From NCBI GenBank assembly GCA_020055645.1, contig CM034547.1, positions 6,386,001-6,450,000 on the forward strand: DNA of 64,000 nt, in the 5' to 3' direction. Below are positions 24,325-35,623 of the stretch, piece by piece (within the stretch, counting starts at the first letter, position 1; each line of letters begins with the position of its first letter). Position numbers and translations under genes: made by a program. Origin of the DNA: Tomocerus qinae. Its lineage: Eukaryota; Arthropoda; Collembola; Entomobryomorpha; Tomoceridae. Below the pieces are notes generated by a model. It was given only the letters and a program-made list of their open reading frames with translations, made no database searches and was not told the DNA's origin.

Positions 24325-27128
24325 AGGGCAATTATGTATAAACACTATTAAGGATTTTACTTTAAAATGCTATTCTTCTGTAAGCGACATCAGAGACAAA
24401 AATGTCTGCGAATATTTACTCGAGAAATGCTCGGATCATGTTGCAAGAGGAAAAACGACATGGACAGTAAGTAACGTCTAATTGTTGTAATTATTGACAT
24501 TAACAGTATATTAGATCATGTTTAATTTATTTAATTACAGATTGATACGATTTCTGGAGAATCTTTTACTTTCGCCCAGTTTGAAGTATTAAGCAAAAAT
24601 GTAGCTAGTGCCCTTTACAGAAGAGGATTGCGAAAGGGGGACATAGTAGTTTACATGTGTTACGATATTGTAAAACTTCACATGTTCTTCAATGGAGTCT
24701 GGAGAGCCAACGGAGTAATGAGGTCAATATATCCCGAGGAACTGGAAGGTATCCACGAAATAATTTTCATAGTAAAAAATTAACAGGAGGACTCTGTTGA
24801 AAGCGCCGATTCGCATTCTAGATTCAATTCTACAAACCGTTCTTGAGTCAAATTCCAAATGGATCTTGTGTGAAGAGTCTGGGGCATCTAAATGTCTTTC
24901 TATGGCTAAGAAAGTTCCTTGGCCAGTGGAAGTGATTACGATGGGACGAAATATAGAAGGAGTGTCTCAATCTACGATTTATTCCTGGATGATGGAAATG
25001 GTACACAATTTAAGTTTCAGAAATGGACAACCTTGCATACTTGGGTAGATTTTAAAATGCGTTCATGGTTTCCTTTAGAATGTCCTCCTTTGAAAACGAA
25101 AGGGGATGATATGGCGATAATATTAAGCACGAGTGGAACAACAGGTCGCAGTAAAGGGGCAGTTCATACGCACAAGAGTGTCATCGCCATGCTAGAAAAC
25201 CTTCCGATTGCAGTGCAAATGGGTCAGAGAAATTTATGTGTTAGCAGAGGAACGCATATTGGTGGAGCCATATTAGCCCTTGTTCCCTTGGCGGAGGGCA
25301 GCGTGGTGCTGTCAATGACCAATATTACATTTGAAAACATCTTTTCTGCTGTTGATTCTTATAAGGTTCATTTAAGCTAGTTTGATTCAAATACTAACTA
25401 AAAATAATATAGTGTGTTTGAAAAAATATGGAAAGACTTCTAAATGGATATAATATTCTATCTTTTAGCCTAGTTGGATATTTGCCTTTCCTACTTATTT
25501 ATTAGCGTTGGCCAACGATCCTCGAGCAGAAAACATTGACATGGAGTCATTTGAGTATATGTATTTTGGAGGAGCATGCATAAAGCCTTCATTTGAAGAA
25601 GATATCAGGAAGAAATGTCCCAAATTGAAGTACTTCAGTGGGGTAAAGCTAAACGGGCACATTCAAGTGAAACATTAATGAAAGTCGATATTGATTTATA
25701 TCTTCATTGATTTATCCAGCTTTATGGACTAACAGAATCTGTCCCGATCATAACAGCGGCACATAGACATGACTCTGAAGCTGTTATGACCATACTGAAA
25801 GGTATTAGTTGTAATTGAGTTGCTTTCTGCTGTATCTTAAGAAAATTTTGTGGTACAAAACATTAAAATACTGTAGTGAAGAGTATTTGAGTTGATTTAA
25901 TTTTGTTAACCATAAGATTTGCCAAGTGGGTCCATAGGAAAAGTTTCCGTAGGGGTTTCTGCACAAGTTCGTGGCGAGAATGGGAAAAAACTCCTTGGTC
26001 CTAACCAAGAAGGAGAATTATGCGTTAAAAATAACTACATGTTTTCTCAATACTACAAACAAGATGAGGTAATCAACTGAATATTATGTTATTATATTTT
26101 AGTACGATTTATATCAGTAGGAACTGAAACGCATTTTGCCTGCAAATACTGACACTTCTTCTTTATTTCACTATTGCAAATTCCAATTATCCATTGAAGC
26201 AGTTATGAAGTGAGAATTAGTTCTATTCTGTAACTCGGAAGTCTCGAAAAGTCTCCCCATGTTTTTGCACACATGTCATGTCAAATAAGCAATCAATACT
26301 GATGTAGATATGTTTACTTAAGCTTCCCTATGACGTCTTATTTGCAATCTATAGTCTAGACCTATGCTTTGGACTCTTTTCGTAGACTGTCTGAAGACTA
26401 GACTGTAAAGTATACAACTCTATAAAGAAGTTTCCGGTTCAAACGCACAATTATGGAAACCACCAAAATCATTGAAATTAAGCCATTATGACATATTCGC
26501 TCAGTTATACCTGTTATTTATCCAACAGGAAACTATAAAGGCATTTACTGAGGATAAATGGTTTCGAACAGGCGACATTGTCTCCTACGATGAAAACGGC
26601 TTTATTTTCTATTGTGGACGACAAAAGGAAATGTTCAAGTCTTTAGGAAATCAGGTAAAATAATGAAATACTTTCTAAAGTTTATTTACTTTTGCTTTAT
26701 CACTTTCTTTTGTTTTCAGATTGTCTTTCATGTGTTTAAGCAACTACTTTTTCTGTAATAGGTATTTCCTGTTGAAATTGATGAGGTAATCAGTAAACAC
26801 CCATGCGTTGATGATGTCTGCACTGTCGGAGTACATGATCCTGAGGGAGAGAAAATGCCAAGGGCCTTTGTCACTTTGAAATCCGGAGCTATTAGTACTG
26901 CAGACGAAATAAAAGAATTTGCACACAGTACGGTCATTTAATGCCTTATTGTGGTCACTAATTTATTTAATTTTATATTTTAGCCCTAATTAGTGCTGAC
27001 TTTTTATAGAAAATCTGCCTACTTACAAACATTTGCGTGGAGGACTCTATGTTGTTACAGACCTACCTAAAGGAGCAACCGGCAAAGTTAGTCGCATTCT
27101 TGTTGCGCAACTTCCGGTCCCGGAGTGA
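24325..27128 (+). pseudogene. ACS copy 7: start-lost, frameshifted synthetase pseudogene
   Basis: Exon equivalents: 24325-24466, 24541-24748, 24822-25000, 25079-25365, 25469-25642, 25720-25801, 25917-26068, 26529-26654, 26762-26927, 27010-27128. Three lesions are visible against copies 5, 6 and 8. The start ATG reads AGG at 24325-24327. Exon 1 lacks 2 nt near 24344. Exon 3 is 179 rather than 180 nt, with one base missing near 24961. No in-frame ATG rescues exon 1; the first available one is in exon 2. Exons 4-10 remain open, with P-loop TSGTTGRSKG, LYGLTE, FRTGD, GRQKEMFK and LPKGATGK, and all splice sites look intact. This suggests recent inactivation, or assembly errors if the read depth is poor. 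AATAAA at 27187-27192. Confidence 0.82.
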
Positions 27129-28786
27129 TTGGAATACTTTTACAAAAAGTGGTTGTGAACTTTGCCTAAGTACATCAAGTTAGCTTAATAAAAGGAATGT
27201 ACAGACTGTCGGTAAACTTAGCTTGTAAAATTAAACTTAGATATCACATTGTTCTCAAAAATTTAATAATAAAAATCCAAATTCTCCTACAATAAAAAAA
27301 TTGGTGTATGCTTATATGTATACAATCCACTTATTTTGCCATTTCGATTTTAACGATATCAGTGATTGACGAGGAAACACTTTTAACCTACATTAGATTA
27401 AATATAGACACAATGACATAGATAAAACATGCGTACAGGAAATGAAGATCATTGTGATCAACCATTATTAGTATAACTGCATTTCTACATGCAATATTCA
27501 ACTTCCGTGATGCACACACAATTGATACTACTATAATATACAAACGCCCTACGCATTAAATGGTACTTATACGTTATACTTTATAATATAATGATAATAA
27601 TGAAGTCTTTGCTACAGACAACCTTGATTGAGTTGAGACACATGGTTGGAGATTCTTAAAAATAATTTATTTTTATACATTCAAAAATTCTAATATTAAG
27701 ACGTAGTCATAATAATGCCGACAAATAGAAGCATATTTATAGTATATCCTATATTTCACTACAAATGTCTTACCTGCCTTAAGTTGTCATACATAAAAGG
27801 TATCTTCAATCCTAAAACAGAAATATATTGTTCACGTCAACAGGTATCCGCACAATTACCTAGCAGTAAACAAACGTCCGCAACCAGAAAGCAAAAAATT
27901 GCTTAGAATTTTTTTTATGTACTTTAAAACGTAAAACATTTTCTTCAGATGATTATTTTCCGTCATAAAAAACAGGAAAGCTAATATTAAAACAAAGCTG
28001 TTTGAAAAACAGTGAAGTGACATTTACAAATATTTCTGTGAAGATGAATTGTATACTTGAGCCATAAAAAAGCAACTTTTTATCCAAAATATTCTAAAAA
28101 ATAGAGTTTTGATATAAGCTGTAACATAATGTTATGATTTATGTTGTAGTTAATGGCTCTTGTTTTAATAATATCGAGCTATGGCCATGAAAAACTTACA
28201 CACCCAATACCCATAGTAAGTACCTATAACTTTCTAAATTAAGCTGGCCGTTATATCTCTTTTTATAAGTATAATAATAAGAATTCCTCGCTAAGGCTGT
28301 GCTCAGCTATTTTCTCGACAAGGCTTGTGGACATAGTTTCAGTTACGCATCCGATGTAAACAACATTTAACTTAAAAATTATACTTGTGTACTACCACTA
28401 CTTATCTATGTAAGGCTATGAAATAAACATAGGTATATTATTATGAAGTGTATTCTTATGCAATGCTCGCTAAATGTTACTTGGGTGGGTCCAGCTTCAA
28501 TCTGAGGCTAATACTTGTTGTAGATACATGAACTAGTTTTTTCTTTTATCTTATCAGTCTTCACAATCAAGTATGACGCAAATACAGTATTCAACATCAG
28601 ATTAGTTTAATTTCCAAAACAATAATAAAGCGGCTTCACATCCTGTCACATTAATTAACCAATTACAATTCTTTTGGGCTTGAGAACTCCACAAAACTAT
28701 GCATCGCAATTTCCATTCCTTCATTTCAGGCATAATTTCCATCGGTGAACAACACCTCATTTACAGTCCTTTCTACATTAATAATC
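27129..28786. other. Intergenic spacer between ACS copies 7 and 8
   Basis: 1.66 kb, holding the copy 7 polyadenylation signal. The 63-codon frame at 27715-27906 has no motif. The last 250 bp resemble the upstream regions of copies 5-7. No supported gene. Confidence 0.5.
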
Positions 28787-31417
28787 ATGGCAGTTATATA
28801 TGAACACTCCCTTAAGGATTTTACTTTAAACTGCTCTCCTTCTGTAAGCCACATCGAAGACAAAAATATCAGCGAATATTTACTCGAGAAATGTTCAGAT
28901 CATGTTGCAAAAGGAAAAACGACATACACAGTACGTAACGTAGATTTGATAATTATAATGACTTTTAAATTCAGTAATTATCTAAAGTTTTAGTCATTTT
29001 ATTACAGATTGATACGATTTCTGGAGAATCTTTTTCTTTCGCTCAGTTTGAAGAATTAAGCAAAAATGTAGCAAGTGCCCTTTATAGAAGAGGATTGCGG
29101 AAGGGGGACATAGTGGGTGGTTTATATGTGCTATGATATTGTAAAGGTTCACATATTCTTCAATGGAGTCTGGAGAGCCAATGGAGTAATGAGATCAATA
29201 TATCCAGAGGAACTGGAAGGTGAGGAATAATTTACATTTATAAACAGATAACAGAAGAACTGTGCTGAAAGCGCTTATTTATTTTTTAGATTCCATTCTA
29301 CAAACCGTCCTTGAATCAAACTCTAAATGGATCTTGTGTGAGGAGTCTGGGGCATCTAAATGTCTTTCTATGGCTAAGAAAGTTCCTTGGCCGGTGGAAG
29401 TGATTACGATGGGACGAAATGTGGAAGGATGTGTCTCAATCTACGATTTATTCCTGGATGATGGAAATGGTGAACAATTTTAATGTCAGAAATAGCAAAC
29501 CTATTTTTAGTTGGGTAGATTTTGAAATGTTTTAATGGTTTTCTTCAGAATGTCCTCCTTTGGAAACGAAAGGGGATGATATGGCGATAATCTTAAGCAC
29601 GAGTGGAACAACAGGTCGCAGTAAAGGGGCCGTCTATGCGCATAACAGTATCATCACCATGCTACGAAAATTTGTGATTGCTCTGGAATTTGCGGAGAAA
29701 AATATAATTCTTAGTAGAGGTACACATATTAGTGGAGTTATACTCGGACTTGTTCCCTTAACGGAGGGGAAAGTTATTCTTTCAATGTCCAAAATTACGC
29801 TTGAAAATGTGTTTTCTGCTATCGATTATTATAAGGTCCGTACTAAGTATGGTTTGTAAGTCGTATTTAAATATTTTTTAAGTCCACTTAATTATCTTTG
29901 ATGGCCCTATATAAACAATTCGCAGTGTGTGTAATAATATAATCTATTTCTTTTACAGCCTGGTTGGATTTTTGCTTTTCCAACATATTTATTAGCTCTC
30001 GTCAGCGATCCTCGAGCGGATAACATTGACATGGAGTCATTTGAGTATATATTTTTTGGGGGAGCAAATATTAAGCCTTCCTTTGAAGAAGAGATCAGAA
30101 AAAAGTGTCCCAAATTGAAATGCTTTGGTGGGGTAAAACAAAATAGCACCTATAAGTAGATCATCATAGTAAATAAAAGTTAACTCAATATTACTATATT
30201 AATGTCGTTAATTACTATATTAATGTCTATTTCTTAAATAGATTTATGGACTTACAGAAACTGCTCCGCTCATAATTGGGGCACAAAGACCTGACTCGGA
30301 AGCTATTCTGACTGCATGGAAAGGTACTAATATACCTGTAAAGGTGTGTAGGTGTCTTAGGTGAATTTTGTATTAAAATCAATATAAATTAAATAAGAGC
30401 TGATTTTATTTTGTCAATTGTAAGATTTGCCAAGTGGGTCTATGGGAAAAGTTTCCCTTGGAGTTTTTGCACAAGTTCGTGATGAGGATGGTACAAAACT
30501 CCTTGGTCCCAATCAAGAAGGAGAATTATGCGTCAAAAATAGCTGCATGTTTTCTCATTACTACAAACAAGATGAGGTAATGAAATAATAATTTCTTTTA
30601 TTGTGACCTATAAGTATATAGTAGCAGCATGTGTAAAATGAGAGTGGAAAATTTTGGACACAAGTTAGAATAATAGTCTATAGTCTGAAAACCTGAACAA
30701 TTACCTTTGCAGATTTTTTTACATGATTTAATTCCATGATTTATGAATCATAATATTGCCACATTTTTACTTTCTTTGTGATATTTATCCAATAGGAAAC
30801 TGCAAAGGCATTTACAGAAGATAAATGGTTTCGAACAGGCGACATTGTCTTCTACGATGAAAACGGCTTTATTTTCTATTGTGGACGACAAAAGGAAATG
30901 TTCAAGTCTTTAGGAAATCAGGTAAAACGAATAAAATACTTTCTAAAGTTTATTTAATATTGCTTTATTACTTTCTTTTGTGTTCGCATTCTCTTTTGTG
31001 TTTTTACAACTATTTTTCTGTAATAGGTATTCCCTGTTGAAATTGATGAAGTAATCAGTAAACACCCATGCGTTGATGATGTCTGCACTGTCGGAGTACA
31101 TGATCCTGAGGGAGAGAAAATGCCAAGAGCCTTTGTCACTTTGAAATCCGGAGCTATTAGTACTGCCGACGAAATAAAAGAATTTGCACACAGTACGGTC
31201 ATTAATGCCTTATGTGAATGTCATGTGTAAATTTATTTATTATGAGTATAATATTGTCACCAACTAGTTAAACTTTAATTAATGGACTTTCTATATAGAA
31301 AATCTACCTATTTACAAACATTTGCGTGGAGGACTCTATGTTGTTCCAGTTCTGCCTAAAGGAGCAACCGGCAAAGTTAGTCGCATTCTTGTTGCGGAAC
31401 TTCCGGTCTCTGAATGA
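28787..31417 (+). pseudogene. ACS copy 8: synthetase copy broken by a 4-nt duplication in exon 2
   Basis: Exon equivalents: 28787-28930, 29008-29219, 29290-29469, 29549-29835, 29959-30132, 30242-30323, 30425-30576, 30796-30921, 31027-31192, 31299-31417. Exon 2 is 212 nt instead of the invariant 208. A GTGG duplication near 29116-29120 shifts the frame and gives a TGA at 29134-29136. Everything else is intact: start ATG, splice sites, P-loop TSGTTGRSKG, IYGLTE, FRTGD, GRQKEMFK, LPKGATGK, stop. As this is a single small lesion in a tandem duplication context, it may be a young pseudogene, a segregating null allele or a sequencing error. In exons 2-3 it resembles copy 6; in exons 5-9 it resembles copy 7. 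Confidence 0.78.
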
Positions 31418-32517
31418 TGAGGATATTATGAAGATGATTTTTAACTATAGCTTAATGCATATGTACAATATGCATGTACTATTGTCAGCTTACTATTAAT
31501 AATATAAACTATTAAATCATATGGCTTTATGTTTTATTATGATTATTGTGCGTTGATGAAGGTTTAAATACATTGATGGAATATCGTTTCTGAAGCATTT
31601 GAGAATTTAAAGTAACTGCGTATAAATATAACCTATTTTGTCCCTGATGTGATGTCAGTCATTGTGATATTGTGATTTAAAGATACATAAATGAAATTGA
31701 CAACAGATGCGTTCAATATTATCTAAACCATCAATTATTATCCAACTTATGGGGTGCATAAACAGATAAAATTGTATAACTATAACGGTTTGTAACATCG
31801 AACACAACGATGAAATGGGTTTACATAATATTAAGCCTGTTCAGTTCACTAACAAGAAATAAAAACTGTAGTCATTGCATACTTAGTACACTTCTATAAC
31901 TTTCTCGTTGTTGTTGAAGTATTTCTCATTGTTGCCAAATTGATTACTATCTTCTAAGTGACTTTAAATATTTACTCAAAATGTTTCGACCTTTCAGTAG
32001 TCACGAGGGATAAGAAATCCGTGATTTGATAAGGATTTTTTTTCTAATCACATCATATTAACGTGAATACATTCAATTACTCAGTTACTGACATCCTGAT
32101 AGATAAACACATACACTCCGCAATAAAGAACTTTACACTTAATTTATGCTGTTATCAACAAGGATTTTAAGCCCAGCAGAGTTATTTGATATGATTTTAG
32201 CCAAGGGTATGCAATTAGAGAACATATACATATAAGTGCATAAAGAGATAAATTAGTCCAGCAGTCTTCCAGTTTAATTAGCTTAGTTGTAATGTGTCTA
32301 TATTACAATTGTTACATACATTGCCGATTCTCATATCATTCCAATACATATGGTTGGTTTAAAATTTAGTGCATGTTTCCGTTTACATTGATTGGATTAA
32401 TGATAACCTGTCTGGCAAAAGAAATCAATGTACAGTGAAAGAAAATCATATTTTACCTTTCAAATTTTTTTCTGTACAAGTTTTTATTATCTGAAGAAAA
32501 AAATTCTGCGAAATTGA
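31418..32517. other. Intergenic spacer between ACS copies 8 and 9
   Basis: 1.1 kb of AT-rich sequence. No supported gene and no recognisable repeat. Confidence 0.45.
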
Positions 32518-35326
32518 ATGATGAGAAAAATGACGGAAACATTTACTCTTCACGGTCCTGATTATGAAACAATATACAAAACTTTGCCGGAATGTTTGCT
32601 CGCCAAAGTAGATGAACACATTGCAAACGGAAAATCGACATACACGGTAAGAGAAAAAGAAGAATTACTCGTTCCAAATTATTTTCTCTATCATTCCCAA
32701 CAAATGCGAAATCAAAATTAGTCCAGGCATGAACCAATTAAAAACTAATCGAGAAATACAATTTATTGGATTATCTGGTTTTCATGTAAATGGTAATGAT
32801 TCAAAGATTGATGGAGTTTCCGGAGAATCCTTTACGTACCAGCAATATAAAGATCTGTCACGAAATTTGGCAAGTGGAATGTTTAAACGAGGGTTGAGAA
32901 AAGGTGACACAGTTGCTTACATGCAAATGGACATTGTGAAGTTGCAATTGATGTTTATGGGAATTTGGAGAGCCAACGGGAATGTGAGAGGGATTTATCC
33001 TGAAGAAATAGAAGGTACATGTACATAACTATCATCAAGCTACTTTCGATTTAGACGACTCATGTTTTAATATTCAACTTGAATTATAATTACAGGATCT
33101 GTTTTGGAAATTCTCCTTGAATCTAAAGTGAAATGGTTATTTTGCGAATCTTCCGTATTAGAAGTTTGTGCATCAGCTGCCAAAAACGTTCCATGGAAAG
33201 TAGAAATTATCATTTTAAGCCGGACACCTGTGCACGGTCACATTTCTATTTACGACTTGTTCGAAGATGATGGAAAAGGTAATATATTAGGCCTAAATAA
33301 ATGAATTACATTTAATCAAGGATGTATAGAGGGATGGGCTTCCAAAATCCAAGAAAAGGTCAATTTTTTCTCAAAACAGCAAAAAAATTTTCGCTCCGCG
33401 CAATTATATTATTTGCCATTTCTAGGCCATTTTTTTACTCATTTTCGTTAAAAAATGCCAAAAATTGTCGTGTCACGCTCGAATATATATAGTTAAAATT
33501 TGTATTCAAGTCTTGGCCCCCCTGAAACTCAGTTCTGTATACGTGCTTGCATTTTATATACCTATTTATATTATATTAATTATAATTTGTGCATGGTCAC
33601 TACAAAAATTAGAGTGTCCAGACTTGGAGATTGGACCCGAAGATCCGGCACTATTGATTTCCACAAGTGGAACAACGGGTCGCTGCAAAGGAGCTTTATA
33701 TCTACATAAAGAGATGGCTACTGCTTCATCCTTTGGAGGTTGGGTATTCCCTTTCATTGAAAATAAACCTAACTTTATTCTTGGTAAAGCTCCTCACATC
33801 AGCGCTGTCTCCGTCCTAATGATATTATTGTACGAAGGAAAAGTTTCCCTTGTTATTCCACAACTAACGAATGAAAATATCCTGAAAGCTGTAAAAAGCT
33901 ACAAGGTTTGTGAATTTAAAAAATGTACGTTTACTTTATAACTCATAATTCATGATAACTGACAAAAAGTTTTTTTGTTTTACAGCCAAGCTTTATTTTT
34001 GGATTTCCTGCATTGCTTGTGCCACTTGTCAATGATAACACAATTGAACAGTTTGACAAACACTGTATTGAGTCCATAATAACAACTGGAACTACTATAG
34101 ATCCCTCTCTTGAAGGACAGCTGAGAAGCAAACTTCCAAATCTCAAGAATTTCGGGATTGTAATTTTTATCAATGCATTTAATTTGCGTTAATTTTCCCT
34201 AAAACTTGAAAAACTTGCCATGATAAATGAGATTTTGGATTTTGACTAACAATTCTGATTTTATTAATAATTTTTGAAGGGATACGGTGCTACGGAGTGT
34301 GCACCTATATCAATGCCTTTTGGGAAAACGAAATCATGTGATGAAATTACCAAGTTCCCAGGCAAGTAAAGTAAAAAAAATTGAGATTAGTGACATTTCT
34401 ACATTGTACATTAGTATTTCTGCATGTGGGATAGTAAAAGATTATGAACGTTTGAGTAGCATTTGAATTTATAATTTAAAGGTTATCCTCCAACATCTAT
34501 GGGAAAGCTGTGCCCAGGAACTTCTCTGCAAATTAGAGATGCAGAGACTGGTATCTTATTGCGACCTGGTCAAGAAGGAGAAATCTGTATAAAGAGTGTC
34601 ATTATGTTCAACAAGTATTTTCAACAGCCTGAAGTAAGGAATGCAAGTGTTAATCAAAATATGAGTTGTTAGTGAAGTGATTTTAAAAATGAATATAAAA
34701 ATGACACAGGAGACTAAAGAAGCATTTACATCTGATGGATGGTTTAAAACTGGAGACACAGGATATGCGGACGAAAATGGATTTTTGTTTCATGGAGGAA
34801 GAATCAAGGAAATGTTTAAGTGTTCAGGAAATCATGTAAGCATCTAAAACCAAAGAATAAACATTTTCGGAATATTTGAATCTTTATTGAAAATGAATAT
34901 TTTAAATATCTTTGTCCGTGGTCGAAATCAGGTTTACCCTTCACAAATAGACGAAGTGATTTTTAAGCACCCCGCAGTTCAACAAGTTTGCACAATCGGG
35001 ATACCAGATCCCAATGGAGGCAGTGAGAAAATTCCTCGGGCTTTTGTCACACTGAAACCAGGAGAATCAGCATCACCAGAAGAAATTCAGAACTTTGCTC
35101 ACAGTACGCTTAATATTTAATGCCTGATTGAATATATTTATAAACTGGCAATTTTTTAAAACTATATTGTAATTTTTTGTACGCAGAAAATCTTCCCTCG
35201 TACAAACATTTAACAGGTGGGCTTTACATAATGCCCGACCTTCCTAAAGGACCAACGGGGAAAATTACTCGTCACCTCGTGGCCAAAATGTACAACAATC
35301 CTTCCACGATTCCAAATAATAAGTAG
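32518..35326 (+). CDS. ACS copy 9: divergent ANL acyl-CoA synthetase-like enzyme, 552 aa, ten exons
   Basis: Exons: 32518-32646, 32807-33014, 33096-33278, 33613-33905, 33986-34159, 34280-34361, 34482-34633, 34710-34835, 34932-35103, 35187-35326. Together they make 1659 nt, open. Three in-frame ATGs (32518, 32521, 32530) could start the protein. The P-loop reads TSGTTGRCKG, with cysteine where the other copies have serine. Later motifs are YGATE, FKTGD, GRIKEMFK and LPKGPTGK. Intron 6 appears to use a GC donor (AG then GCAAGT at 34362), because only that junction keeps the 82-nt exon 6 and the phase. Intron 3 (334 nt) contains foreign-looking sequence. The last exon is extended and ends NNK. 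It is probably active; substrate unknown. It is more distant from copies 2-8 than those are from each other. Confidence 0.88.
33310..33560. mobile_element. Probable transposon fragment in intron 3 of ACS copy 9
   Basis: This intron is three to four times longer than the same intron in the other copies. Its middle has a different texture: GCTCCGCGCAATTATATT, GTCGTGTCACGCTCG and CTTGGCCCCCCTGAAA. Such words are common near ends of dispersed elements. I see no terminal repeats or target duplication, so the family and limits are guesses. Confidence 0.35.
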
Positions 35327-35623
35327 CCCTTTAATTGGATTAAAAAATATAAAGTTCTCTCCACCCAAGATGATTTTAATTTCGCATATAAATGCATTAT
35401 TTAGTAAATGAAGAAATGCTAAAAGGTTTTATCGACCCGGCTAAAATGGTCGAAATTCGAAATGGCTATTGGCGGAAATAAAATGCACAATATTTCCTTT
35501 GTCGACGTATTTATAAAGCCTACCACCCGGAGAACATTGTCATGGTGTTCTACAGTATAAGTAGGAGGGAAAGAATTCTATGAATGGAGTTTTGAAGATC
35601 TATAAGACCCATGCAAAGTTCAC

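Noticed and set aside
24919-25380. 153-codon frame reading through intron 3 of ACS copy 7
   Set aside because: Intron 3 there happens to be 78 nt without a stop, but its donor and acceptor match those spliced in every other copy, so this is read-through and not a new gene.
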